A stretch of DNA of 64,000 nucleotides from Nitrobacter winogradskyi Nb-255 (GCF_000012725.1 NC_007406.1:124001-188000), one strand, 5' to 3'. Numbered from the stretch's first letter, positions 1-8,897 are shown. The notes: generated from the sequence alone by a model not told the origin. Translations and numbers: made by a program.

Positions 1-84
1 GAGGGAGACCATTTCACGATCCTGGGCTTGCCGCTGTTGCCGTTGCTTGCTTATCTGCGTTCTCAGTGGCTGCTATCGTTGTGA
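1..84 (+). CDS. Maf-like nucleotide pyrophosphatase, C-terminal end only
   Basis: Frame 1 is open from the window edge to TGA at 82-84 and encodes 27 residues containing GDHFTILGLPLLPLL. This matches the C-terminal signature of Maf/YceF proteins (a Gly-Asp-Tyr/Phe pair followed by GLPL), which hydrolyse non-canonical nucleoside triphosphates. The dephospho-CoA kinase gene begins 16 bases later on the same strand, and maf sits just upstream of coaE-dnaQ in related alphaproteobacteria, usually with aroE between them. Here aroE is absent from the gap. Only the tail is visible, so the call rests on a short motif and on context. Confidence 0.65.
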   Translation, partial: EGDHFTILGLPLLPLLAYLRSQWLLSL

Positions 85-100
85 CAGCGGACGTTCGAAT

Positions 101-700
101 ATGCTGGTGATTGGGCTGACCGGCTCGATCGGAATGGGGAAATCGACCACCGCCCGACTTTTCTCGGAAGCGGGAGTTCCGGTTTACGACGCGGACGCGA
201 CCGTTCACGCCATCTACGAAGGAGAGGCGGCTTTCCTGGTCGAGGCCGCGTTTCCGGGAACAACCGTCAACGGCAAGGTCGACCGTGAAAAATTGTCGGC
301 GAAGGTCGTGCACGACGCCGCAGCCATGAAGCGGCTCGAGCAGATCGTACATCCCCTGCTCTACGATTACCGTCAGGCGTTTCTTCAGCAGGCCGAACGA
401 TCAGGTGCCGCGGTGGCGGTGATCGACGTGCCGTTGCTGTTTGAAACCGGGGGCGAACGGTCAGTCGATGCCGTTGTTGTCGTCACGACAACGCCTGAAA
501 TTCAGCGTGAACGCATTCTGGCGCGCGGCAATATGACGAGCGAAAAGCTGAAGGCTATCCAGGCCCGCCAGTTGCCGGACGCCGAAAAGCGCAAGCGGGC
601 GGATTTCGTAGTGGATACCTCGCACGGTGTCGATGCTGTGCGCACGCAAATCCGCGAAATTCTGGCAGCGGCTGCTAAGATGCCGCGACGGCGGTCCTGA
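101..700 (+). CDS. coaE: dephospho-CoA kinase
   Basis: Catalyses the last step of coenzyme A synthesis, phosphorylating the 3'-hydroxyl of dephospho-CoA with ATP in the cytoplasm. The 199-residue product opens with a Walker A loop, GLTGSIGMGKS at residues 5-15, and has the family's DVPLLFE segment near the middle and a Lys/Arg-rich lid. Length is normal for CoaE. The ATG at 101 is chosen because the P-loop then sits a few residues from the N-terminus as in all CoaE proteins; an upstream start at 47 would add a non-conserved extension overlapping the preceding gene. It lies between the maf end and dnaQ on the same strand. Confidence 0.95.
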   Translation: MLVIGLTGSIGMGKSTTARLFSEAGVPVYDADATVHAIYEGEAAFLVEAAFPGTTVNGKVDREKLSAKVVHDAAAMKRLEQIVHPLLYDYRQAFLQQAERSGAAVAVIDVPLLFETGGERSVDAVVVVTTTPEIQRERILARGNMTSEKLKAIQARQLPDAEKRKRADFVVDTSHGVDAVRTQIREILAAAAKMPRRRS

Positions 701-710
701 ATCACGGGAG

Positions 711-808
711 CGTTTCCGCTCTGACGGAATCAATGCGGACTCCAGCATTTTGATTTGACGTGTTTCTTCACGCGAACCGGATTCCACTTCGCTAGATAAC
801 GCTGCAAT
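711..808 (-). repeat. interspersed palindromic repeat, family B (degenerate copy)
   Basis: A diverged copy of the roughly 105-bp repeat that recurs through this window. It keeps the blocks TTGATTTGACG, TTCTTCACGCGAACCGG and CCACTTCGCT in order, in the orientation opposite to the copy at 36275. It fills the coaE-dnaQ gap. Confidence 0.6.
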
Positions 809-821
809 CTCACGGAACTTC

Positions 822-1541
822 ATGCGCGAAATCGTTCTCGATACCGAAACCACCGGCCTGGATCCGCTGCGAGGCGACCGCCTTGTTGAGATCGGCTGCG
901 TTGAGATGTTCAACCGCATGCCGACGGGACAGACGTTCCACCGCTACATCAATCCCGAACGTGACATGCCGCAGGAGGCATTCGCGGTCCATGGCCTGTC
1001 GAGCGATTTTCTCGCCGACAAACCGCTGTTTGCGCACGTCGTCGATGAGTTTCTGGAGTTTATCGGTGATGCGCCCTTGGTCATTCACAACGCATCGTTC
1101 GATATCAGCTTCATCAATGCCGAGCTTGATCGTCTTAAAAGGCAAGCGATCGGCCGCGATCGGCTGGTGGATACGCTGTTGCTGGCGCGTCGGAAGCATC
1201 CCGGCGTCTCGAACCGGCTGGACGATCTGTGCTCGCGCTATGCCATCGACAACAGCCGTCGGACCAAGCACGGCGCATTGCTGGACGCCGAACTGCTGGC
1301 GGAAGTCTATATCGATCTGATCGGCGCGCGCCAGTCGCAATTGATCCTGGTGGAAACTGCGCCCCGCCAGCGCGGCGGGTCATTGGAAATGCCAAGACGC
1401 CAGCGAACCGTGCCGCTGGCGTCACGCGTCACCGCGGCCGACCGCATCGCGCATCGGGAGTTCATCGCTACACTCGGCGAGAAGGCGATTTGGATGGAAT
1501 TCCTGGAACAGGACTCCGAAAAGACCAGAACCGGCCTGTAG
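822..1541 (+). CDS. dnaQ: DNA polymerase III epsilon subunit (3'-5' proofreading exonuclease)
   Basis: Proofreading exonuclease of the replicative polymerase. The 239-residue product shows the DEDDh exonuclease signature: Exo I DTETTG at residues 7-12, Exo II NASFD at 90-94 and Exo III HGALLDAELLAEVY at 150-163 with catalytic His150 and Asp155. The last 70 residues are less conserved and would hold the segment binding the alpha subunit. The start gives the standard N-terminus three residues before the Exo I strand. It follows coaE on the same strand and converges on secB, a conserved arrangement in this family. Confidence 0.95.
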   Translation: MREIVLDTETTGLDPLRGDRLVEIGCVEMFNRMPTGQTFHRYINPERDMPQEAFAVHGLSSDFLADKPLFAHVVDEFLEFIGDAPLVIHNASFDISFINAELDRLKRQAIGRDRLVDTLLLARRKHPGVSNRLDDLCSRYAIDNSRRTKHGALLDAELLAEVYIDLIGARQSQLILVETAPRQRGGSLEMPRRQRTVPLASRVTAADRIAHREFIATLGEKAIWMEFLEQDSEKTRTGL

Positions 1542-1553
1542 ACGGGATTATGA

Positions 1554-2033
1554 TCAACTTGGCTGTTGTTGCGCCGCGGCCTGACGTTCCATGTTCTGTC
1601 GATACAGGCTTACGAAATCGATGGGGTCGAGCATCAATGGCGGGAATCCGCCGTCACGAACGGCCGTGGCGACGATTTCGCGGGCGAAGGGGAACAACAG
1701 CCGAGGACATTCGATCATCACCAGCGGATGAAGATTTTCCTGGGGAACGTTGACGATCCGGAATACGCCCGCATAAGCGAGTTCGAAACTGAACATCAGT
1801 TTGCCGGCATGTTCCGCCTTGCCTTCGACTTTGAGCACCACCTCGTAGTCGTTCTCCGCCACATTGCTGGCGCCGACATTGATCTGAACGTTGATCGAGG
1901 GAGGCTGTTGCTGAGGCGCGAGAGAGGCGGGCGAGTTGGGATTCTCGAAAGAGAAATCCTTGGTGTACTGGGCCAGCACGTTCAACTGGGGTGAAGGGGC
2001 TGTCTCGGGTGGCGTGCCGTTGCCGTTGGTCAT
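1554..2033 (-). CDS. secB: protein-export chaperone SecB
   Basis: Cytosolic tetrameric chaperone that keeps presecretory proteins unfolded and delivers them to SecA. The 159-residue product has the conserved alphaproteobacterial core: [10 protein letters not shown] near residue 23, the [21 protein letters not shown] region split over two strands, and the C-terminal [10 protein letters not shown] segment that contacts SecA. The N-terminus and the Gln/Ala-rich tail are typical low-complexity ends. It converges on dnaQ, with 12 bases between the stop codons. Confidence 0.96.
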   Translation of the reverse strand: MTNGNGTPPETAPSPQLNVLAQYTKDFSFENPNSPASLAPQQQPPSINVQINVGASNVAENDYEVVLKVEGKAEHAGKLMFSFELAYAGVFRIVNVPQENLHPLVMIECPRLLFPFAREIVATAVRDGGFPPLMLDPIDFVSLYRQNMERQAAAQQQPS

Positions 2034-2484
2034 GGATTTCTCTCCTGAAACTTCGAGCCGGCCTGCCGTGCCTGCTTGAATGGCGAAGTGCCGTATCGGG
2101 GCGAGTGGCTAACATAATGCTGCCGCTGTTCACAAGGACGGCGGAAGCGCCGGCGAACCGGACCATCCTTTGGGCCGCCCGCGTGCTTTTGCCTCGCCCC
2201 CAGGTTCAACCTGTTGAAGAAACAGGTTTTATCCTTGGAATTCCGAATTTCCCCTTTGATAGGAAACGCGCTATGTTCGGTAAGCTTTGCAAGCTAAGGA
2301 GTCCTCGCTGATCCCATCGTTATGCTAGAATGCGCTCTTGGCCGGCCGAGGTTTCGTACTTAAATTAATCAGGCGGCCATGCGAACCTGCCCTCATCTGG
2401 ACGTTTGTTCTCTGGACGTTTGTTCGCCGGTCGTGACCTGGACCGATCAGAACCGGACCGGACCGATCAGAAAGTGGAGACGAC
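2034..2484. other. secB-timA divergent intergenic region (451 bp)
   Basis: No convincing gene. fxsA, which separates secB and timA in some relatives, is absent. The stretch must hold the divergent promoters of secB and timA. An AT-rich patch around 2361-2370 (TTAAATTAATC) is the only obvious melting-prone segment. The 3' part holds two short direct duplications, listed separately. Confidence 0.6.
2396..2472. repeat. two short direct repeats upstream of timA
   Basis: TCTGGACGTTTGTTC occurs twice in perfect tandem (2396-2410 and 2411-2425). GGACCGATCAGAA then occurs at 2440-2452 and again at 2460-2472, 20 bp apart. Both lie within 90 bp upstream of the timA start, so they may duplicate promoter or operator half-sites, or be slippage products. 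Confidence 0.75.
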
Positions 2485-3189
2485 GTGGATATTTACACCA
2501 TCATTTTCCTCGCGCTGGCGGTCTTTATTTTCCTGCGTCTGCGCAGCGTTCTCGGGCAGCGGACCGGAAGTGAGCGTCCGCCTTATGACCGTGCCACGCG
2601 CGAAGTCCTGGGCGGCACCCAGGACAATAACGTGGTCCCGGTTCCGGGAACCGTGATCAATCAGTCATCGGCGGCGCCCTCCGCCGATGTCGGGGGCGCA
2701 GCCGACCGATGGAAGAGTGTGGCTGAACCCGGCACGCCCCTCGCTTTGGGGCTCGACGCCATCGCGGCGCAGGATTCCTCCTTCGATCCCGCGCATTTCC
2801 TGAGCGGCGCGCGGAGCGCCTATGAGATGATCGTGCTGGCATTCGCCAACGGGGATCGCCGGACCTTGAAGGACCTGTTGTCGTCCGATGTCTACGAAAG
2901 CTTCGATGCGGCCATCAAGGATAGAGAGAGGCTCGAGCAGAAAACGGAAACGCGATTTGTCTCGATCGATAAGGTGGAGCTGATTGGCGCGGAGGTGCGC
3001 GACGGTGCCGAGCAGCTGACGGTCCGCTTCATTTCGCAGATGATTTCGGTCACCCGCGACAAGACCGGAGCCATCGTCGACGGAAACCCGGAGAAGATTT
3101 CCGATATTACCGATGTTTGGACGTTTGCCCGCGATATTTCCTCGCGCGACCCGAACTGGAAACTGGTTGGCACCGGAAGCGCCAGCTGA
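2485..3189 (+). CDS. timA: Tim44/TimA-family membrane-anchored protein
   Basis: A 234-residue protein with one N-terminal membrane anchor (residues about 4-20, YTIIFLALAVFIFLRL), a low-complexity linker, and a C-terminal Tim44-like fold from about residue 100. The fold region includes FLSGARSAYEMIVLAFANGD, the usual start of the domain. Bacterial TimA proteins are relatives of mitochondrial Tim44; an inner-membrane role close to protein transport or assembly is inferred for the family. Its neighbours mltA and smr follow without a gap, which is the conserved alphaproteobacterial order. Two short direct repeats lie just upstream. Confidence 0.9.
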   Translation: MDIYTIIFLALAVFIFLRLRSVLGQRTGSERPPYDRATREVLGGTQDNNVVPVPGTVINQSSAAPSADVGGAADRWKSVAEPGTPLALGLDAIAAQDSSFDPAHFLSGARSAYEMIVLAFANGDRRTLKDLLSSDVYESFDAAIKDRERLEQKTETRFVSIDKVELIGAEVRDGAEQLTVRFISQMISVTRDKTGAIVDGNPEKISDITDVWTFARDISSRDPNWKLVGTGSAS

Positions 3190-4675
3190 GCTTTATCGGG
3201 TCAGAAGGTTCGCGGTCGGATTATGCATCGCCGCCGCGACTGCGCCTGTCACCGTTCAGGCTCAGGGCAGCGGCCATCGTTCCGTTGGGCCGCTCGAGAT
3301 CACCGGCGCCCAATATTCGCCGGTTGCCTTTGCCGATATCGCCGGCTGGAATACCGACAATCATCTCGAGGCATTCAAGGCTTTTCGCGCCAGTTGCCGC
3401 GGCGTAACCGCGCGGCGCGTCTCGGCCGTCAGCCACAAGGCGCTCGGCGCATCCTTGCGGGAGCCGTGCCGCGTGGCGAAGCCGATGAATATCTCGGACA
3501 ATGCCAAAGCGAGAGCTTTCTTTGAGGACCATTTCCGGGCCGTGCGCATTTCACGTCTCGGCGAAACGGACGGCTTCGTCACCGGCTATTACGAGCCGAT
3601 CATCGACGGATCGCGTACCAGGACCGATGTCTACACCGTGCCGGTCTACCGCCGTCCTTCGAACCTTTTCGTCCGGGGATTCTCGCAAAGCGCGCCGAGC
3701 CTGCCTAACAGCGGGCCGGTGTTTCGCAAGATTGGCCGCAGAAAGCTGGTTCCCTACTACGATCGCGCGGAAATCGAGGACGGCGCGATCGAAGGCCGCG
3801 GCCTGGAAATCTGCTGGCTGAAGAGCCAGACCGATTTGCTCTTCACGCAAATCCAGGGCTCGGCGCGGGTTCGTCTCGAGGACGGCTCGACCATACGCAT
3901 CAACTATGATTCCTATAACGGATATCCATATACCGCGGTGGGTCGTATCCTGATCGAACGCGACATCATCCCGAAGGATCAGATGTCGATGCAGCGCATC
4001 AGGCAATGGATGGCCGACAACCCCGATGGCGCGAATGAATTGCGCCGGCAGAACCGTTCCTATGTGTTTTTTCATGAGGTGAAACTCTCCGACAATGACG
4101 AGGCCATCGGAGCACAGGGCCTGCCGTTGACGCCGGGCAGGTCGATTGCGGTCGACAAATCACTGCATGTTTACGGTACGCCTTTCTTTATCGAAGGCGA
4201 GCTGCCGATCGAATCCGCCCAGGCGAAAACGCCGTTCCATCGATTGATGATCGCGCAGGATACAGGGTCCGCCATTGTTGGTCCGGCCCGCGCGGACCTT
4301 TACTTCGGCGCAGGCTCGGAGGCAGGGCGGGTGTCAGGCCGTCTGCGCCACAACATGAACTTCGTCATGCTTGTCCCGAACAGCCTTGATCCGGTAGCCC
4401 GCGCCAGAACCATGCCGCTTCCGGAAACACGACCTTCGGCAACAATCGCAAGGCTGTTTCCGCCGAGCGATCAGAAGCCTGGCAGCACCCCGCCAGCGTC
4501 CGGGCTTTCTTCGACCCCCGCGAGAGAGCAGACCGGGGCCGCCGCTGTGCCGACAGCGAAAGCCGCGTCATCGGAAGCCGCTCCCCTGCCATCGGCGCGG
4601 CCCGGGGTCAGATCAAGTCGGAAACCGCGATATCGCAAGCATCAGCGCCGCCTCTGGCATCGCCGGGCGCGATGA
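3167..4675 (+). CDS. mltA: membrane-bound lytic murein transglycosylase A
   Basis: Cleaves the MurNAc-GlcNAc bond of peptidoglycan with formation of 1,6-anhydroMurNAc, acting outside the inner membrane. Visible family blocks are FVTGYYEPIIDGS, the TDVYTVPVYRRP strand, and the C-terminal 3D domain with IAQDTGSAIVG and ADLYFGAG carrying the catalytic Asp region. A hydrophobic export signal (FAVGLCIAAATAPVTVQAQG) precedes the mature part. The last 100 residues are Pro/Ala/Arg-rich and not conserved. The start is uncertain: just before the signal peptide, where a start is expected, the codon is GTC. The TTG at 3167 is the nearest usable codon and overlaps timA by 23 bases; ATG at 3113 is an alternative. 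Confidence 0.85.
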   Translation: MAPEAPAELYRVRRFAVGLCIAAATAPVTVQAQGSGHRSVGPLEITGAQYSPVAFADIAGWNTDNHLEAFKAFRASCRGVTARRVSAVSHKALGASLREPCRVAKPMNISDNAKARAFFEDHFRAVRISRLGETDGFVTGYYEPIIDGSRTRTDVYTVPVYRRPSNLFVRGFSQSAPSLPNSGPVFRKIGRRKLVPYYDRAEIEDGAIEGRGLEICWLKSQTDLLFTQIQGSARVRLEDGSTIRINYDSYNGYPYTAVGRILIERDIIPKDQMSMQRIRQWMADNPDGANELRRQNRSYVFFHEVKLSDNDEAIGAQGLPLTPGRSIAVDKSLHVYGTPFFIEGELPIESAQAKTPFHRLMIAQDTGSAIVGPARADLYFGAGSEAGRVSGRLRHNMNFVMLVPNSLDPVARARTMPLPETRPSATIARLFPPSDQKPGSTPPASGLSSTPAREQTGAAAVPTAKAASSEAAPLPSARPGVRSSRKPRYRKHQRRLWHRRAR

Positions 4676-5250
4676 AACGCTTCTCGCCCGACGCATCCGC
4701 GCGACCGCGCCGCCGGCGCGTCCTTACCGACGAGGAACGCCGGTTGTGGGAAAGCGTCGCGGGGCAAGCCAAGCCGCTGCGCAAACCATCTCCGCCCGAT
4801 TCCTTTCAACCTAGGCTCGAGGTGAAATCCGCGAGCATCGCAGAGTTCGCGACCCGGTCTGAATCTGACCCGACCGGAAAAGCGGTCAGGTTCAATAACC
4901 CGCCGCGGGCGGCGCTCACCCGCCGCGAGCGATCGCAACTGTCCCGAGGGCGGAAAGACATCGATGCACGGATCGACCTGCATGGGATGACGCAGACACG
5001 GGCATATCGAGCCTTGCTGCGGTTTTTGCAGGATGCATCGGGCGATGGCCTCATCTTCGTGCTTGTCATTACCGGCAAGGGCCGCGCGAAGGGAGCGGAT
5101 TCCGAGCGAGGCGTCCTGCGGCGGCAGGTCCCGCAATGGCTGGCTCTCCCCGAGTTTCGCTCGCTGGTCGTCGGTTTCGACGAGGCGCATCTCGGCCATG
5201 GCGGCGAGGGCGCACTTTACGTGCGCTTGCGGCGCAGAGTCAGGGCATGA
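4672..5250 (+). CDS. Smr/MutS2 C-terminal domain protein
   Basis: A 192-residue protein with a basic N-terminal half and a C-terminal Smr domain carrying DLHG at residues 102-105 and TGKG at 134-137, the two signatures of the family. Stand-alone Smr domains are nucleic-acid nicking endonucleases or ribosome-associated factors; the role of this alphaproteobacterial branch is not established. Its ATG overlaps the mltA stop (ATGA at 4672-4675), so translation is probably coupled to mltA. Confidence 0.88.
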   Translation: MKRFSPDASARPRRRRVLTDEERRLWESVAGQAKPLRKPSPPDSFQPRLEVKSASIAEFATRSESDPTGKAVRFNNPPRAALTRRERSQLSRGRKDIDARIDLHGMTQTRAYRALLRFLQDASGDGLIFVLVITGKGRAKGADSERGVLRRQVPQWLALPEFRSLVVGFDEAHLGHGGEGALYVRLRRRVRA

Positions 5251-5304
5251 TCTCGAACGTGAAGCGGCTCTCGGCACCGGACCATGCTCGATCAGGCCCC
5301 CGGT

Positions 5305-5410
5305 TTGTAGGCGCCGCTTCTGATTGAATCGGAAACGAAGTTCTGGATCGTTGGTCTGACGCGTTTTCTTCAAGCGGACCCGTATCAACCTCGCTCGAAA
5401 TCGCTATAGT
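5305..5410 (-). repeat. interspersed palindromic repeat, family B
   Basis: Copy with the blocks CTTCTGATTGAATC, GACGCGTTTTCTTCAAGCGG and CTCGCTCGAAATCGCTATAG. It ends eight bases before the regB start and occupies most of the smr-regB gap. Confidence 0.7.
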
Positions 5411-5418
5411 CGTCGAGA

Positions 5419-6759
5419 ATGCCCGACGTCGCCGCCTCTGATTTCCGTCATCCCCGCCGCTACGTCCGTCTGGATACGATCTTGCGGCTGCGCTGGCTTG
5501 CGGCGCTGGGGCAGCTCGCGGCGATCTTCGTCGTCGCCCAGGGTCTCCAGTTCGACCTGCCGATCATTCCCTGTGTCGTGATCGTCGGGTTGTCGTCGCT
5601 GCTCAATCTGGTTTTGCAGGTCAGCTTCAATCCGATGCAGCGGTTGGAGCCGCGTCATGCCGCGGCGTTGCTTGCGCTGAACATTGCTGAACTGGCCGTC
5701 CTGCTGTTCTTCACCGGCGGCTTGCAGAATCCGTTCTCGTATCTGTTTCTGGCGCCGGTGTTGATCTCGGCCACCGCCTTGCCGACGCGAATGACGATGG
5801 CGCTCGGCGGCTTCGCGGTCGCCTGCGCGACGGTTCTGGGCTTCACCCATTTGCCGCTGCCGTGGGATGCATCCAATCCGCTCATCCTGCCGCCGATCTA
5901 TCTCATAGGGGTCTGGTTATCGATCGTTCTCGCGATCGGTGTCACCAGCCTTTACACCTTCCAGGTGACGGAGCAGGCGCGCAAACTGTCCGACGCTCTC
6001 GCGGCGACCGAACTGGTTCTGACCCGCGAACAGCATCTGACCCAGATCGACGGCCTTGCCGCCGCGGCCGCCCACGAACTCGGAACGCCGCTTTCAACCA
6101 TTTTCCTGATTTCGCGGGAACTGGAAAAAGCTCTGCAGGAAAATGGCGCGCAGGAGCCACAGCGGCTGGCCGGTGATCTCAGGATCGTGCGAGAGCAAGC
6201 GCAGCGCTGCCGCGATATCCTCGCCAAGATCGCGCAACTGTCGTCATCGGGAGCCCCGTTCGACCGTATGCCGCTGTCCACCCTGATCGAGGAAACCGTT
6301 GCGCCGCATCGCGACTTCGGCATCGACATCAAAACCCGGATCGAGGCGGCGGGCGACCATGAACCGGTCGGCATACGCAACCCGGCGATCCTCTACGGGG
6401 TCGGTAACATTCTTGAGAACGCCGTCGACTTCGCCCGTAGCGCGGTCGAAGTGAATGCCTGGTGGAGCAAGGACAGCGTCGAGATCGTCATTGCCGATGA
6501 CGGACCGGGCATCGTCCCCGACATTCTCAAGAGGATCGGCGAGCCTTACCTGTCGCGTCGTCGCAATGTCGGCGATGCACAGAGCGGACGCACAGGGCTG
6601 GGTCTCGGAATCTTTATCGCCCGAACCTTGCTGGAGCGAACCGGGGCAAGGGTGTCCTTCAAGAACCGGACGTTCCCCGATCACGGCGCGGTGGTCAGGA
6701 TCGTGTGGCCGCGCATCCGCTTTGAAACAGCGAAAACGATTGCGGAGACAACAGGATAG
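5419..6759 (+). CDS. regB: redox sensor histidine kinase RegB/ActS/PrrB
   Basis: Membrane sensor kinase that reads the redox state of the quinone pool and phosphorylates RegA, controlling respiration, carbon and nitrogen metabolism in alphaproteobacteria. The 446-residue product has about six N-terminal membrane segments, the quinone-binding heptapeptide GGLQNPF at residues 100-106, the H-box AAAAHELGTPL with His219, a redox-active Cys264 in the AQRCRDILAKI helix, and a C-terminal ATPase domain with NILENAVDFA and DDGPGI. Every residue known to matter in Rhodobacter RegB is present. regA follows 92 bases downstream on the same strand. Confidence 0.94.
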   Translation: MPDVAASDFRHPRRYVRLDTILRLRWLAALGQLAAIFVVAQGLQFDLPIIPCVVIVGLSSLLNLVLQVSFNPMQRLEPRHAAALLALNIAELAVLLFFTGGLQNPFSYLFLAPVLISATALPTRMTMALGGFAVACATVLGFTHLPLPWDASNPLILPPIYLIGVWLSIVLAIGVTSLYTFQVTEQARKLSDALAATELVLTREQHLTQIDGLAAAAAHELGTPLSTIFLISRELEKALQENGAQEPQRLAGDLRIVREQAQRCRDILAKIAQLSSSGAPFDRMPLSTLIEETVAPHRDFGIDIKTRIEAAGDHEPVGIRNPAILYGVGNILENAVDFARSAVEVNAWWSKDSVEIVIADDGPGIVPDILKRIGEPYLSRRRNVGDAQSGRTGLGLGIFIARTLLERTGARVSFKNRTFPDHGAVVRIVWPRIRFETAKTIAETTG

Positions 6760-6851
6760 TTATCACGGACCGCGACCTTGGCAACAATTGCTTGCGGTGC
6801 GCGGTTCAGCGACCATATGATTTCATACCAAACCAAGCGCGAGGTATCCCT

Positions 6852-7406
6852 GTGAACGCCACCCCCGACGTCTCCCCGCAAGCCGACCGCTCGCTGCTGA
6901 TCGTCGAGGATGACAAACCGTTTCTGGAGCGTCTGTCGCGCGCCATGGAAACGCGCGGCTTCAATGTGACCCCATGCGACAGTGTCTCTGATGGCCTTGC
7001 GCATATCGGAAAGTCTGCGCCGGCTTTTGCCGTGGTCGATCTCCGGCTGGGCGACGGCAACGGCCTCGACGTCGTATCCGCGCTTAAACGCGAGCGCCCC
7101 GATGCGAGGGCGATCGTGCTGACCGGTTACGGCAACATCGCGACCGCTGTGACGGCGGTGAAGCTGGGCGCGATCGATTACCTGTCCAAGCCTGCCGATG
7201 CCGACGACGTGGTCGCGGCGCTGCTCGCCAGCGGCACGGCGAAGTCCGAGGTCCCGCCGAATCCGATGTCGGCCGATCGCGTGCGCTGGGAACACATTCA
7301 GCGCATCTATGAGATGTGCAATCGCAATGTGTCGGAAACAGCCCGGCGGCTCAACATGCACCGCCGCACGCTGCAACGCATTCTGGCGAAACGCGCGCCT
7401 CGCTGA
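6852..7406 (+). CDS. regA: redox response regulator RegA/ActR/PrrA
   Basis: Response regulator partner of RegB. The 184-residue product, exactly the usual RegA length, has a receiver domain with the acidic pair at 20-21, phospho-acceptor Asp63 in VVDLRLGDG and Lys in YLSKPAD. A proline linker follows, then a Fis-type helix-turn-helix at the C-terminus (NVSETARRLNMHRRTLQRIL). The GTG at 6852 is chosen because GAGG at 6841-6844 is well placed and the length then matches the family; an upstream ATG at 6792 would add 20 unrelated residues. It is the second gene of the regBA pair. Confidence 0.94.
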   Translation: MNATPDVSPQADRSLLIVEDDKPFLERLSRAMETRGFNVTPCDSVSDGLAHIGKSAPAFAVVDLRLGDGNGLDVVSALKRERPDARAIVLTGYGNIATAVTAVKLGAIDYLSKPADADDVVAALLASGTAKSEVPPNPMSADRVRWEHIQRIYEMCNRNVSETARRLNMHRRTLQRILAKRAPR

Positions 7407-7487
7407 ATCGAGATTTGATCCAACGGAAGCGAGAAGGCCCCTGGGTGCGGTTCAACTGCGTTCAATCAAGCTGTGTTTCTTTCGACT

Positions 7488-7536
7488 GAGCAGGATCTTG
7501 TCCGAAAACCGGTTTCCACGTTTCGGGATCTTGCTC
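7488..7536 (-). repeat. interspersed palindromic repeat, family A
   Basis: A 49-bp palindromic copy: GAGCAGGATCTTG at one end, CGAAAACCGGTTTCCACG in the middle and GATCTTGCTC at the other end. It abuts the mmcB-like stop codon and lies between two convergent genes (regA and mmcB), where it could act as a terminator. Confidence 0.8.
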
Positions 7537-8027
7537 TAAAATTCGCTTTCGGCATGACCCTGCGGATCGGCGAGGCGATTGAGACGTTGCGCCGCCGCCA
7601 TCCCGAAGCGCAGCATCATCGCCTTGCGCGTCGGGGACGGCAGCCGGTGCTCCGGCGCTTCGCAGTGCAAGTACGCGCCATAAGCGTCGGCAACGATCAG
7701 CCCGGTATCGCCGGGGAATATATCGCACCGCAGATCGCGCGTGAAGGCGAAGAACAGGCGATCGCAATGCGCCCGATAGTCCTGCCACTTCCTGTCCGCA
7801 CGCAAATCGTCGGCCGAGGATTTGATCTCGACGATCCAGATCTCCCCGCGCGCGTTGACGGCTACCAGATCGGCACGGCGTCCCGACGGCAGCGACAATT
7901 CGCTGAGACAGGCAAACCCAAGCGATCGTAAAAGTCTTCCGGTCCCGCGTGCGATAGCCAGCGCGGTCGCTGACTGGCGGCGATCCGGCGGGACCATAAG
8001 AGCGATGTGGGCGGCGTTCGTTTCCAT
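7536..8027 (-). CDS. MmcB-family DNA repair / nuclease-fold protein
   Basis: The 163-residue product has the MmcB core: GTGRLLRSLGFACLSEL, the nuclease-like GRRADLVAV and WIVEIKSS strands with their Asp and Glu-x-Lys, then DLRADRKWQDYR and ADTGL-like GDTGLIVADAYGAY. MmcB is a restriction-endonuclease-fold protein of the Caulobacter damage response. The ATG at 8027 fits the family's N-terminus. A start at 8069 would add 14 residues, and the frame stays open far upstream, but neither has a clear ribosome site. Confidence 0.85.
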   Translation of the reverse strand: METNAAHIALMVPPDRRQSATALAIARGTGRLLRSLGFACLSELSLPSGRRADLVAVNARGEIWIVEIKSSADDLRADRKWQDYRAHCDRLFFAFTRDLRCDIFPGDTGLIVADAYGAYLHCEAPEHRLPSPTRKAMMLRFGMAAAQRLNRLADPQGHAESEF

Positions 8028-8222
8028 GCGGTTGGACCAAGTATGTCCGATCTCGTGGTTCGCCACCATATTATAAAGCTGAAGACGCGGGCTACGCCCG
8101 TTCCCCTGCCGGAGCCAGCGGCGAACTTGGCCGTTTGCGCCGTGTTTTGAGCTTTTCGGAGGCTGAACCGGCGATGCCGCGAAATCGCTTGGCGATGCCC
8201 TAAAAATCGGCATTGTGCGGGT

Positions 8223-8897
8223 ATGACGAGGGAAGACCAGACCAGGGCCAAAGTCGGCGCCGCAATCATTCCGGTAACGCCGTTCCGGCAGAACTGCACG
8301 CTGCTGTGGTGCGAGGCGACCAGGGACGGGGTGGTCATCGATCCCGGAGGCGATATTCCGCTGATCAGGGCAGCCATTAAGCAGGCGGGCGTGACGGTCG
8401 GACGGATCTGGCTTACGCATGGCCATATTGATCATGTGGGGGGCGCCGCGGAGTTGCGCGACGCGTTGAAGGTTCCCATCATGGGGCCGCATGTCGCCGA
8501 CAAGTTCCTGCTCGACCATGTCGTCGAAAGCGGACGGCACTACGGCATGACCGGCATGCGCGATTTTGTCCCCGACCGCTGGCTCGAGGACGGCGATCAG
8601 GTCGAGGTGGGTCAACTCGCGTTCGACGTTCTTCATTGCCCCGGCCATTCGCCCGGAAGCGTGGTTTTCTTTAACGCCGATCTCCATTTTGCGCATGTCG
8701 GCGACGTGTTGTTCAACGGTTCCGTCGGCCGCACCGACTTGCCCGGCGGCAGCCGCGCCGTCCTGATCAAATCGATAACGGACAAACTGTTGCCGCTTGG
8801 AGATGACGTCGCTTTCATCTGCGGACATGGACCGGGATCGACCATCGGCCACGAGCGCGTGAGCAATCCGTTCCTGACCGGAAATGTATGTGACTGA
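8223..8897 (+). CDS. metallo-beta-lactamase fold hydrolase (glyoxalase II-like, YcbL group)
   Basis: A 224-residue hydrolase with the binuclear metal motif THGHIDHVGG (residues 65-74), HCPGHSPGS with the next ligand His, GDVLFNGSVGRTD with the bridging Asp, and CGHGPGSTIGHE with the last His. PFRQNCTLLWC at the N-terminus is typical of the YcbL/glyoxalase II-like branch, which hydrolyses thioesters of glutathione or related substrates. The true substrate cannot be told from sequence. It stands alone between an mmcB-like gene and a histidine kinase. Confidence 0.9.
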   Translation: MTREDQTRAKVGAAIIPVTPFRQNCTLLWCEATRDGVVIDPGGDIPLIRAAIKQAGVTVGRIWLTHGHIDHVGGAAELRDALKVPIMGPHVADKFLLDHVVESGRHYGMTGMRDFVPDRWLEDGDQVEVGQLAFDVLHCPGHSPGSVVFFNADLHFAHVGDVLFNGSVGRTDLPGGSRAVLIKSITDKLLPLGDDVAFICGHGPGSTIGHERVSNPFLTGNVCD

